A stretch of 64,000 nt of DNA, taken from positions 62,001-126,000 of the forward strand of contig NZ_NPFW01000013.1 in the NCBI RefSeq assembly GCF_002259405.1, written 5' to 3'. The notes beneath the pieces are model-generated. The model did no database searches. It was not told the DNA's origin and worked only from the letters and a program-made list of their open reading frames with translations. Below, piece after piece: positions 1-7,536 of this stretch. Source of the DNA: Rhodococcus sp. 14-2483-1-2. Its GTDB lineage: Bacteria; Actinomycetota; Actinomycetes; Mycobacteriales; Mycobacteriaceae. The position numbers and the translations under genes are program-made. Numbering within the stretch: position 1 is the stretch's first letter; each line of letters starts with the position of its first letter.

Positions 1-103
1 CCGCCAACGCGACCTTCGTCGCGACGTCGAGGGCGTTGTGCGCCTCGGGGCGAGCGAGGGTGATGGTCGCCAAGCCGTCGGCGACGTCGAACCGTACCGT
101 CAT
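1..103 (-). CDS. paaG: Enoyl-CoA hydratase/isomerase, PaaG-like (3' part outside window)
   Basis: Only the first 34 codons are visible; the gene runs off the left edge. The N-terminus (MTVRFDVADGLATITLARPE, then AHNALDV) is the classic crotonase opening, with a beta strand followed by the R-P-E-x-x-N-A-L stretch that contacts CoA. Its ATG overlaps the TGA of the upstream paaH gene as ATGA, so it is translationally coupled as the fourth gene of the leftward paa operon. In phenylacetate pathways this position fits PaaG, which isomerises ring-1,2-epoxyphenylacetyl-CoA to oxepin-CoA. That assignment is inferred from context; another crotonase is possible. Confidence 0.75.
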   Translation of the reverse strand, partial: MTVRFDVADGLATITLARPEAHNALDVATKVALA

Positions 104-951
104 GCGTTCGTCCAATCGTGAAAGCCGCGACCGGACTTGCGTCCGATGTCGCCGCGAGCAACCATGTCTCGCAACAACTGCGGGGGAGTGAACCTGTCGC
201 CGAGGGTCGACGCCAGGTGTTCTGCGATGGCGAGTCGAACGTCCAACCCGACGAGGTCGGTCGAACGCAACGGACCCATCGGGTGCTTGTAGCCGAGTTC
301 CATGGCGCGATCGATGGATTCGGCGTCGGCGACGCCTTCCTCCAACATGCGAATGGCCTCGAGCCCCAGGCACACGCCGAGCCGTGACGTCGCAAAGCCG
401 GGGGAGTCGTTGACGAGCACCTCGGTCTTGCCCAGGAGCGACACCCACTGCTGTACTCGCTGCACCACGTCGGCGGAGGTAGCGGGAGCGCGCACGATCT
501 CGACGAGAGTCGACGCCGGAACCGGGTTGAAGAAGTGCATCCCGATGAAGCGACTCGGATCACTGAGTGCTGCACCGAGTTCGGCGATGGAGATCGAGCT
601 CGTGTTCGACGCGATGACCGTGTTGTCGGATGCGACTTTGTCTATCAGAGCCAACACCTCGACCTTGAGCGACGGGATCTCGGGCACCGCTTCGACAATC
701 AGGTCGAGGTCGGCCGGGAGTTCCGCGGGCCCGGCGACGGTGGAGACCCGGGCGAGAATCGCAGCGGGATCCTCGCTGAGTTTGCCGCGCTCGTGCGCCC
801 GGTCGAGTCCGGTCGAGACTCGGCCGAGGGCTGCTTGTTGGTCGGCGGCTTCGGCGATGACGACGGTGGAACCGAGGGCCGCGAACACCTGCGCGATACC
901 TGCACCCATGCGGCCGCCACCGACTACACCTACTGCGCGAGGAGCTGTCAT
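100..951 (-). CDS. paaH: 3-hydroxyacyl-CoA dehydrogenase PaaH
   Basis: This 283-residue protein carries an N-terminal Rossmann fold with the NAD motif GVVGGGRMGAGIAQ near residues 7-20, then the catalytic-domain signature HFFNPVP and the C-terminal 3HCDH domain (residues about 185-280, including GYKHPMGPL and GRKSGRGFHDW). It oxidises 3-hydroxyadipyl-CoA to 3-oxoadipyl-CoA in lower phenylacetate degradation. An open frame continues far upstream, but the ATG at 951 is chosen because it overlaps the paaF stop (948-950) and begins directly before the Rossmann strand. It is coupled to paaG downstream by ATGA. Confidence 0.9.
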   Translation of the reverse strand: MTAPRAVGVVGGGRMGAGIAQVFAALGSTVVIAEAADQQAALGRVSTGLDRAHERGKLSEDPAAILARVSTVAGPAELPADLDLIVEAVPEIPSLKVEVLALIDKVASDNTVIASNTSSISIAELGAALSDPSRFIGMHFFNPVPASTLVEIVRAPATSADVVQRVQQWVSLLGKTEVLVNDSPGFATSRLGVCLGLEAIRMLEEGVADAESIDRAMELGYKHPMGPLRSTDLVGLDVRLAIAEHLASTLGDRFTPPQLLRDMVARGDIGRKSGRGFHDWTNA

Positions 952-1670
952 TTCTTCTTCTCCAGAAATGCCGTCATTCGGCGTTGTTTGTCTTCGGTCT
1001 CGAACAGAACAGCCTGCGCGATGTCGTCGGCCCACGGGTGCGAACCGGGCGCATCGAGAATCTTCTTGGTCAGCTTCAGTGCCAGCGGTGCTTGCTTGGC
1101 AATGCGATCCGCGAGGGAATGCGCTGCGGCCAAAGGCTCGTCGACGACGTCCAGCACCAGGCCGGAGCGGAGTGCCACCTCTGCGTCGAGCGTCCGGCCA
1201 CCGAGGAGTACCTGCTTGGCGACGGACAGTCCCACCAGTGTCGGCAACCGGTAGCTGGCCCCGGCGGCAGCCATGATGCCCAGGCCCGGTTCGGGATTGC
1301 CGAACACGGCCGTCGGCGACGCGATACGGATGTCGCAGGCGTAGGACAGCTCGGCTCCGCCCCCGAGGGCGTAGCCGCGCACCGCAGCAATGGTCGGCAG
1401 GGGCAGTGCGGCGATGCGGTCGAACAGGTTGCGGTTGATGCCGCGCAATGCGTCGTCGCGGGTGCGGGCCCGCAGCTGATTGATGTCGGCACCGCCGGCG
1501 AAGTGCTCGCCCGCGCCGGTCAGGATGACGATTTTCGGATCCTGCTCCACGAGCCCGCACACCTCGTGCAGCTCGCCGATCATCTCGGAATCGATTGCGT
1601 TGCGCTGCTTCTCGCGATTCAGGGTGACGACAACGCGGTCAGTCAGCTCCTCCACGACAAGTGTGTTCAC
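948..1670 (-). CDS. paaF: Enoyl-CoA hydratase PaaF (2,3-dehydroadipyl-CoA hydratase)
   Basis: A 240-residue crotonase. The oxyanion-hole segments are visible as GEHFAGGADINQL (about residues 54-66) and VRGYALGGGAELSYACDIRIA (about 93-113); the Glu in GGGAELSYA and the later NPEPGLG segment match active hydratases. Family knowledge and its place between paaJ and paaH point to hydration of 2,3-dehydroadipyl-CoA. It starts with GTG overlapping the paaJ stop codon (GTGA), as expected for a coupled operon gene. PaaF and PaaG are paralogous, so the two labels could be swapped. Confidence 0.85.
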   Translation of the reverse strand: MNTLVVEELTDRVVVTLNREKQRNAIDSEMIGELHEVCGLVEQDPKIVILTGAGEHFAGGADINQLRARTRDDALRGINRNLFDRIAALPLPTIAAVRGYALGGGAELSYACDIRIASPTAVFGNPEPGLGIMAAAGASYRLPTLVGLSVAKQVLLGGRTLDAEVALRSGLVLDVVDEPLAAAHSLADRIAKQAPLALKLTKKILDAPGSHPWADDIAQAVLFETEDKQRRMTAFLEKKK

Positions 1671-2866
1671 GGTGCCTCGATCAACATCGACACGCCTTGC
1701 CCGACGCCGACGCAGAGCGTCGCGAGCCCGCGGGACGCCTTCTCACGTTCCATGCGGCCCAACAGCGTCAACAGGATTCGGGCACCCGACGAGCCGAGGG
1801 GGTGGCCGAGGGCGATGGCCCCGCCGTCGGCATTGACGATGTCCTCGTTCAGTTTCAACTGGCGGATGACGCCGAGTGACTGCGCCGCGAAGGCCTCGTT
1901 GAGCTCGACGGCACCGAGGTCGTCGGCAGACCACCCGGCGCGAGCGAGTGCCTTCTGTGTGGACGGCACCGGCCCGAGTCCCATGATGTGCGGTGCGATG
2001 CCTGCGCTCGCACTGGTGACGATGCGGCCCCGTACCTCGAGGCCGTACTTGTTCACGGCCTCCTCGGAGGCCACCACCAGCGCCGACGCACCGTCGGTGA
2101 ACGGTGAGGACGTTCCGGCGGTGACGATGCCGTTCTTGCGGAACACGGTCTTCAGCGTGCCGAGCTTCTCGAGTGTGGTTCCGCGTCGCGGTGTCTCGTC
2201 CTCGGTGACCTCGCCGTTCTTGGTCGTGACGGGCACGATCTCGTCGGCGAAGCGTCCGGCATCCTGGGCGGCGATGGCACGCTGCTGACTGCGGAATGCG
2301 AAGGCATCGGACTCCTCGCGGGTGATGCCCTCGCTGAGCGCGACCTCCTCGGCGGTTTCGCCCATCGACAGAGTGATCTTGGGATCGGTCCCCGCGTCGT
2401 GCGCGGCGAAGGTCGGATTGGTGAAGCGCCAGCCGAGGGAGGTATCGAAGATCTCGCCCGGCTTGGCCCACGCGGTTCCCGGCTTGGCCATGACCCAGGG
2501 TGCGCGGGTCATCGACTCGACGCCACCGGCGACGATGATGTCGGCCTCGCCGCTACGAATGGTGCTCGCGGCGTTGGCCACTGCCGTCAGTCCGCTCGCG
2601 CACAGGCGGTTGACGGTGTAGCCCGGCACTGTGTGCGGGAGACCTGCAAGCAGAACCGCCATTCGAGCCACATCGCGATTGTCCTCGCCTGCCTGGTTCG
2701 CAGCACCGAGAATCACCTCGTCGATTCGATCGACCGGCACGCCCGCTCGCCGAACCGCCTCGGCGACGACGAGCCCGGCAAGGTCGTCGGGGCGCACCGA
2801 GGCCAGTGCTCCGCCGTAGCGTCCGTGCGGGGTGCGTGCGCCGGCAACGAGAAATACTTCGCCCAC
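1667..2866 (-). CDS. paaJ: 3-oxoadipyl-CoA thiolase PaaJ
   Basis: A 399-residue type II thiolase. The nucleophilic cysteine lies in VNRLCASGL (about residue 90), and the C-terminal catalytic motifs NEAFAAQ, GGAIALGHPLG and LCVGVGQGV are intact. It cleaves 3-oxoadipyl-CoA to succinyl-CoA and acetyl-CoA, and also works on the dehydro-suberyl intermediate in paa pathways. The GTG start at 2866 follows an AAGGAG ribosome site and lies 33 bases from a PaaR-type palindrome (2900-2913). It is the first gene of the leftward paaJ-F-H-G operon. Confidence 0.92.
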   Translation of the reverse strand: MGEVFLVAGARTPHGRYGGALASVRPDDLAGLVVAEAVRRAGVPVDRIDEVILGAANQAGEDNRDVARMAVLLAGLPHTVPGYTVNRLCASGLTAVANAASTIRSGEADIIVAGGVESMTRAPWVMAKPGTAWAKPGEIFDTSLGWRFTNPTFAAHDAGTDPKITLSMGETAEEVALSEGITREESDAFAFRSQQRAIAAQDAGRFADEIVPVTTKNGEVTEDETPRRGTTLEKLGTLKTVFRKNGIVTAGTSSPFTDGASALVVASEEAVNKYGLEVRGRIVTSASAGIAPHIMGLGPVPSTQKALARAGWSADDLGAVELNEAFAAQSLGVIRQLKLNEDIVNADGGAIALGHPLGSSGARILLTLLGRMEREKASRGLATLCVGVGQGVSMLIEAP

Positions 2867-2899
2867 TGGTGACTCCTTCGTGTCGTTGAGTCATTAATA

Positions 2900-2913
2900 A
2901 CCGAACATTCGGT
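2900..2913. promoter_or_regulatory. PaaR-type operator palindrome 1
   Basis: ACCGAACATTCGGT sits in the 110-base gap between divergent paaJ and the TetR gene. It shares the pattern ACCGAAnnnnCGGT with sites at 3636-3649 and 9090-9103. The form ACCGnnCGnnCGGT is close to the operator I recall for the TetR-family PaaR of Corynebacterium glutamicum. Its position would let one repressor control both directions. Confidence 0.75.
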
Positions 2914-2976
2914 CGTTTGGCAAGGTTTCCCGCCCATGGTGCTGTGAAATCGGGCGCCGACTGAGAAGATGTGGCA

Positions 2977-3588
2977 ATGACAACCGCACGCGCGCCGCGC
3001 AAGACCGGACAACCAGGGCGGCCGGGTTACGACCTGGATTCCCTCCTGGCTGTGGCGGTCAAGGTCTTCAACGACCGTGGATACGACGGCACCAGCATGG
3101 AGGTTCTGGCGAAGCGGCTCGGCATCACCAAGTCGTCGATCTATCACCACGTGTCCGGCAAGTCCGAGTTGCTCGAACTCGCGCTGTCGCGGGCTCTCAA
3201 TGCCCTGTTCGCCGTCACGACCGAGGATCGGGCGACGACCGGGCGATACATCGACCGCCTCGAATACCTGGTGCGACGCAGTGTGGACATCCTGTGTGCG
3301 GAACTGCCCTACGTGACGCTGCTGCTGCGCGTGCGAGGCAACACCGACGTCGAGCGGCGCGCCCTCGCCCGCAGGCGTGAATTCGATTCCTTCGTCACCG
3401 GGCTCGTGGTGGCTGCGGCCGAGGAGGGCGACCTGCGTCCAGGGGTGGATCCGGCGCTGGCGTCCAAGCTCGTGTTCGGCACGGTCAACTCGCTCATCGA
3501 GTGGTACCGCCCGCGCACCGGCGGATCCGTCGAGGAATTGGCCGACGCCGTCGTGGCACTGACCTTCGACGGGTTGCGCCGCACCTAA
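2977..3588 (+). CDS. paaR: TetR-family regulator, PaaR type
   Basis: A 203-residue regulator with a TetR N-terminal helix-turn-helix (GYDGTSMEVLAKRLG, then TKSSIYHHVSGKSELL, about residues 35-70) and an all-helical ligand domain. It is divergent from paaJ and upstream of paaZ, the arrangement seen for PaaR, the phenylacetyl-CoA-responsive repressor of actinobacterial paa genes. The three matching palindromes in the window support this role. The ATG at 2977 is preferred; a GTG at 2971 would add two residues. The ligand is inferred, not visible. Confidence 0.82.
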   Translation: MTTARAPRKTGQPGRPGYDLDSLLAVAVKVFNDRGYDGTSMEVLAKRLGITKSSIYHHVSGKSELLELALSRALNALFAVTTEDRATTGRYIDRLEYLVRRSVDILCAELPYVTLLLRVRGNTDVERRALARRREFDSFVTGLVVAAAEEGDLRPGVDPALASKLVFGTVNSLIEWYRPRTGGSVEELADAVVALTFDGLRRT

Positions 3589-3598
3589 GAGAAGAGTC

Positions 3599-3604
3599 TT
3601 GACA
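3599..3604 (+). promoter_or_regulatory. Candidate -35 element of paaZ promoter
   Basis: A consensus TTGACA lies 37 bases before the first base of the PaaR-type palindrome at 3636. The transporter gene shows the same layout (TTGACA at 9052, palindrome at 9090, 38 bases), so the palindrome would cover the transcription start or the DNA just after it. No clean -10 hexamer is visible; the GGTAAT/TAATTA stretch near 3625-3632 is the best candidate. Confidence 0.5.
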
Positions 3605-3635
3605 TCTCGGCGTTCGACGGCGATGGTAATTACCG

Positions 3636-3649
3636 ACCGAACGTACGGT
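3636..3649. promoter_or_regulatory. PaaR-type operator palindrome 2 (paaZ promoter)
   Basis: ACCGAACGTACGGT is a perfect ACCGnnCGnnCGGT palindrome followed by GAG. It lies 14 bases before the GTG of paaZ, close to its GGAGG ribosome site, so bound repressor would block initiation or early elongation. Confidence 0.8.
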
Positions 3650-3663
3650 GAGATGGAGGCGTT

Positions 3664-5691
3664 GTGAGCAGACTTCTGGAAAGCTATGCCCAGGGCACGT
3701 GGTATTCCGCAACCGATGAGGGAGCGCCGCTGCTGAGCGCCGTCGATGGCAGCGAGATCGCCCGGGTGTCGTCCAGCGGACTCGACGTCGCAGGCATGGT
3801 CGACTACGCCCGCACCGTTGGCGGACCCGCGCTCGCAGCACTGACGTTCCACGAGCGTGCAGCCCTGCTCAAGCAACTGGGCCTGACGCTGATGGCCGGC
3901 AAGGAGGAGTTCTACCAACTCTCCCGGCACACCGGAGCCACCTCCCGCGATTCCGGTGTCGACATCGACGGCGGATTCGGCACCGTCCTGAGCTACGCGA
4001 GCAAGGCTCGACGCGAACTCCCCAACGAGACGGTGTATCTCGATGGCGCGATCGAGCAGCTCGGTAAGAAGGGAACCTTCCTCGGTCAGCACATCTACAC
4101 CTCGCGGCGCGGCGTCGCCGTCCAGATCAATGCGTTCAACTTTCCCGTGTGGGGCTTCCTCGAGAAGCTGGCCCCCGCGTTCATCGCGGGCGTGCCGTCG
4201 ATCGTCAAGCCCGCCAGCCAAACTGCATACCTCACCGAGCTGGTGTTCCGGCGGATCATCGAGTCGGGGTTGCTGCCCGAGGGTTCGGTGCAGCTGCTGT
4301 GTGGCAGTGCCCGCGGTGTGCTCGACCACCTCGGTGGTCAGGACTCGGTGGCGTTCACCGGATCCGCCGATACCGCTGCGACCCTGCGCTCACATCCCAA
4401 CGTCGTGGGCGAAGGACTGCACTTCACGGCCGAGGCGGATTCGTTGAACGCGTCCGTTCTGGGTTCGGATGTGGCACAGAGCGATCCAGAGTTCGACCTC
4501 TTCGTCAAGGGTGTCTTCACCGAGATGACGTCGAAGGCCGGCCAGAAATGCACAGCCATTCGCCGTGTGCTGGTTCCGCAGGACTCGGTCGAGCCCGTTA
4601 TCGAGGCGCTGAAGACCAAGCTCGGCAAGGTGGTCGTCGGTGATCCCGCAGACGACGGTGTCACCATGGGTGCCCTCGCCAGCATCGATCAGCGCGACGA
4701 AGTCCTCAAATCCATTCGTGGACTGACCAAGTCCGCAACGGTCGTCTTCGGCGATCCCGACGCGGTGGATCAGCGAGCGGGGGCATTCATGGCACCGGTA
4801 CTGCTGAAGGCCGGCGACAAGACCGCACCCGAACCGCACGAGATCGAGGCGTTCGGGCCGGTATCGACCGTCATCGGCTACGACAGCACTGCAGACCTGC
4901 TCGATCTCGTCGCCCGCGGAAAGGGCTCTCTGGTTGCATCTCTCGTGACCAAGGATTCGGCCATCGCGCGTGAGATCGTCCTGGGCAGCGCTCCGTATCA
5001 CGGCCGCATCCTGGTACTGAACTCCGAGGACGCGAAGGAATCGACCGGCCACGGTTCTCCGCTGCCAGTTCTGGTGCACGGCGGACCCGGCCGCGCAGGC
5101 GGCGGCGAAGAACTCGGCGGCATCCGCGGCGTGCTGCACCACATGCAGCGCACAGCAATTCAGGGAACTCCGGACGTTCTGACGGCCATCGGCAACAAGT
5201 GGGTCACCGGCGCGAAGCAGACGACCGGCGACGTCCACCCATTCCGCAAGAACCTCGGCGAACTGAAGCTGGGCGACACCATCGTCGGTGGGCCTCGACA
5301 GGTCACGCGTGCGGACATCGATCACTTCGCCGAGTTCACCGGCGACACCTTCTATGCACACACCGATCCCCAAGCGGCAGCGGCGAACCCGTTGTTCGGC
5401 GGAATCGTGGCCCACGGCTACCTGGTGGTGTCGCTGGCCGCCGGGTTGTTCGTCGACCCGGCACCGGGCCCCGTGCTCGCCAACTTCGGCGTCGACTGCC
5501 TTCGCTTCCTGACGCCGGTCAAGGCCGAGGATTCGTTGACAGTGACGTTGACGGCAAAGCTCATCACTCCGCGTCAGAGTGCCGATTACGGCGAGGTGCG
5601 TTGGGATGCAGTGGTTGTCAACCAGGACGGCGATCCCGTCGCGACCTACGACGTTCTCACTCTCGTCGCGAAGCCCGAGGCCGCATCATGA
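3664..5691 (+). CDS. paaZ: PaaZ bifunctional oxepin-CoA hydrolase / 3-oxo-5,6-dehydrosuberyl-CoA semialdehyde dehydrogenase
   Basis: A 675-residue fusion. Residues about 1-525 are an aldehyde dehydrogenase with the NAD-site segment INAFNFPVWGFLEKLAPA and catalytic Cys296 in AGQKCTAIRR. Residues about 540-670 are a MaoC-like hydratase domain (DIDHFAEFTGDTFYAHTD, then GGIVAHGYLVVSLAAGLF) that supplies the oxepin-CoA ring-opening activity. The length matches full PaaZ. It starts with GTG after GGAGG, directly behind a PaaR-type palindrome, and overlaps the next gene as ATGA. Both domains look intact. Confidence 0.95.
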   Translation: MSRLLESYAQGTWYSATDEGAPLLSAVDGSEIARVSSSGLDVAGMVDYARTVGGPALAALTFHERAALLKQLGLTLMAGKEEFYQLSRHTGATSRDSGVDIDGGFGTVLSYASKARRELPNETVYLDGAIEQLGKKGTFLGQHIYTSRRGVAVQINAFNFPVWGFLEKLAPAFIAGVPSIVKPASQTAYLTELVFRRIIESGLLPEGSVQLLCGSARGVLDHLGGQDSVAFTGSADTAATLRSHPNVVGEGLHFTAEADSLNASVLGSDVAQSDPEFDLFVKGVFTEMTSKAGQKCTAIRRVLVPQDSVEPVIEALKTKLGKVVVGDPADDGVTMGALASIDQRDEVLKSIRGLTKSATVVFGDPDAVDQRAGAFMAPVLLKAGDKTAPEPHEIEAFGPVSTVIGYDSTADLLDLVARGKGSLVASLVTKDSAIAREIVLGSAPYHGRILVLNSEDAKESTGHGSPLPVLVHGGPGRAGGGEELGGIRGVLHHMQRTAIQGTPDVLTAIGNKWVTGAKQTTGDVHPFRKNLGELKLGDTIVGGPRQVTRADIDHFAEFTGDTFYAHTDPQAAAANPLFGGIVAHGYLVVSLAAGLFVDPAPGPVLANFGVDCLRFLTPVKAEDSLTVTLTAKLITPRQSADYGEVRWDAVVVNQDGDPVATYDVLTLVAKPEAAS

Positions 5692-6005
5692 GCGTGCGAG
5701 TGGCCGTTTGTTACGGGATGCCCGAGGACACTGCCGCATTCGATCGTCACTACGCCGAGGTGCATGTGCCCCTCGCGCGGGCTGTCCCCGGACTGGTCGA
5801 CTTCACCTGGGGCACGCTCGACTCGCTCGACGATTCACCGCCGCCGTACTACGCGATCGCCAGCCTGTACTTCGCGGACGACGCGTCGCTGAAGGCAGGA
5901 TTGGCCTCGCCCGAGATGAAGGCCGCGGGCAAGGATCTGCGCAACTTCGCGACCGGGGGCGTCACGATGTTCACCCAGAACGAGCGATCGGTGTTGCGGC
6001 CGTGA
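5688..6005 (+). CDS. EthD-domain (dimeric alpha-beta barrel) protein
   Basis: A 105-residue protein. The segment FDRHYAEVHVPLARAVPGL (about residues 14-32) is the EthD signature, with two histidines, followed by YYAIASLYFADDASLKAGLASPE. EthD-like proteins are small ferredoxin-fold barrels found in many ring-degradation operons; their biochemical role is usually unknown. Coupling by ATGA to paaZ and by GTGA to the thioesterase makes it a paa operon member, perhaps protecting or assisting a labile intermediate (inference). Confidence 0.8.
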   Translation: MSVRVAVCYGMPEDTAAFDRHYAEVHVPLARAVPGLVDFTWGTLDSLDDSPPPYYAIASLYFADDASLKAGLASPEMKAAGKDLRNFATGGVTMFTQNERSVLRP

Positions 6006-6397
6006 CCGATTCGCCTATCGCCCGCGAGATGTTCGAGGTCGACGCCGCGTCCCGCAAGCTCGGCATCGAATTGATCGAGCTGTCACCTGGGCACGCCAGG
6101 ATGTCGTTGGTCGTCACCGAGGACATGGTCAACGGGTACGCCATCACCCACGGCGGCTACGTGTTCCTGCTTGCGGACACCACCTTCGCTATGGCCTGCA
6201 ACTCGCACGACGACTCGGCCGTCGCGGCACGTTGCGACATCCGATACCTCCGTCCGACGAAGGCCGGTGACGTGCTGGTCGCAGACGCCGTCGAGCGTGC
6301 TCGGTTCGGTCGCAACGGCCTCTATGACGTATCGGTGACCTGCCGAGACGAGCTGATCGCCGAATTCCGAGGGGACAGTCGCACCGTGGCCAGGTAG
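6002..6397 (+). CDS. paaI: Hydroxyphenylacetyl-CoA thioesterase PaaI
   Basis: A 131-residue hot-dog-fold thioesterase. The PaaI-type core reads MVNGYAITHGGYVFLLADTTFAMACNSH (written here as two adjoining pieces, MVNGYAITHGG and YVFLLADTTF), where His-Gly-Gly and the following Asp shape the active site. It releases CoA from dead-end phenylacetyl-CoA derivatives so that the CoA pool is not trapped. GTG start overlapping the EthD gene stop (GTGA); length is usual for the family. Confidence 0.9.
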   Translation: MTDSPIAREMFEVDAASRKLGIELIELSPGHARMSLVVTEDMVNGYAITHGGYVFLLADTTFAMACNSHDDSAVAARCDIRYLRPTKAGDVLVADAVERARFGRNGLYDVSVTCRDELIAEFRGDSRTVAR

Positions 6398-6406
6398 TCG
6401 GATCTG

Positions 6407-6420
6407 CTCGGAAGTACGGT
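6407..6420. promoter_or_regulatory. Degenerate PaaR-type site before the PucR-type regulator
   Basis: CTCGGAAGTACGGT matches the site at 3636-3649 in 10 of 14 positions, with the right half (GTACGGT, then GAG) intact. It ends six bases before the ATG at 6427. It may be a weak half-site or coincidence. Confidence 0.35.
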
Positions 6421-6426
6421 GAGTCG

Positions 6427-7536
6427 ATGACCACTGCCGATCTGTCTGCCTTGGCCGACGCCACGGCGGCTGCTGTGGGCGGCGCGGTTTCGGTGATGGA
6501 CCCGGCCGGCTACGTCGTGGCCTACTCGTCGCTGCCCGGGCAACCGATCGACGACGTGCGGCGCGACGGGATTCTCGGCAAGCAGGTTCCGGCCGAGTAC
6601 ATGGCGCACCATACCGACGAGGACTTCCGGCGCAGCTGCACGGTGCGGGTCGTCGCCGTAGCCGGGGTGCTGCCTCGCCTGGCCGTGCCGGTAACCAGTG
6701 GCGGCGAATATCTCGGTTCGATCTGGTGCATTGTCCCCACCGCGGCGGTAACGCCGCCCGAGCCGGCCGCGATGGCGGCATTGCTACGGGCAGCGGCCGA
6801 AGCAATACCGTTGCTGACTCAGCGACCGCAGGCTGTGGGCATCGAAAAGTCCAGGGCACGTGAACTACTGACCGATCCAGCCGCCGTCACACCCGATGGG
6901 CAGCTGTACACGGTATTGGCGACCCGGGTTCAGTCGGACCGGCCGGACGCCGCCGCGTCGCGACTGCGGGGGATGCTCGACCTGACCTTCGGGCAGCAGC
7001 TCGACTCGGGTGCTGTCGTGATCGATGGCGCTGTCTTCCTCGTGATGCGTGCCGAAATCACCTTCACCGTAGACGAATTCGAGCATGTTCGACGTCGGGC
7101 CGAATCTGCCCTCGGAATTCCGGTGACGTTCGCGCTCGGTGGACCGGACGAGCGCCCGATGACTGCTCGAGTGCATGCGCAGTGGGCGCTCGATGCCTGC
7201 GAGGACGGTTCTCCGACCATCATGTTCGAGGAGGTCCGAGTACACGCCACGCTGCGCAGGGCAGGGAATGCTCTGTCGGAAGTGTCGTTGGCGTTGCCTG
7301 CCGTCGAACGGATGCTTTCCTGCGATGCTTCGGAAGGTACCGAGTACGCCGCGACGGTGCTGGCGTTGTTGGCGCACGAGTCCAACGTTGCCGCCGCAGC
7401 GACATCGCTGTACCTGCACCCCAACACCTTCCGCTACCGACTCCGGCGTACCAAGGAGCTGTTCGGTCTCGATCTCGACGATCCCGATACCCGATTGCTC
7501 GTGTGGATGTCGCTACGGCTCAGGGCCGGACGGTGA
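6427..7536 (+). CDS. PucR/CdaR-type transcriptional regulator
   Basis: A 369-residue protein. The N-terminal half (about 1-130) looks like a small ligand-sensing domain (GAVSVMDPAGYVVAYSS, LAVPVTSGGEYLGSIWC). The C-terminus carries the PucR-type HTH (NVAAAATSLYLHPNTFRYRL, about residues 318-340). Such regulators often activate catabolic genes. It follows paaI by 29 bases and ends convergent with the FAD oxidase, overlapping it by 17 bases. It could regulate that oxidase or the transporter; the target is not shown by the sequence. Confidence 0.85.
   Translation: MTTADLSALADATAAAVGGAVSVMDPAGYVVAYSSLPGQPIDDVRRDGILGKQVPAEYMAHHTDEDFRRSCTVRVVAVAGVLPRLAVPVTSGGEYLGSIWCIVPTAAVTPPEPAAMAALLRAAAEAIPLLTQRPQAVGIEKSRARELLTDPAAVTPDGQLYTVLATRVQSDRPDAAASRLRGMLDLTFGQQLDSGAVVIDGAVFLVMRAEITFTVDEFEHVRRRAESALGIPVTFALGGPDERPMTARVHAQWALDACEDGSPTIMFEEVRVHATLRRAGNALSEVSLALPAVERMLSCDASEGTEYAATVLALLAHESNVAAAATSLYLHPNTFRYRLRRTKELFGLDLDDPDTRLLVWMSLRLRAGR

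Noticed and set aside
2713..4329. A 538-codon reverse-strand frame across the TetR and paaZ genes
   Set aside because: It would erase two well-supported genes, and its sequence shows shadow composition.
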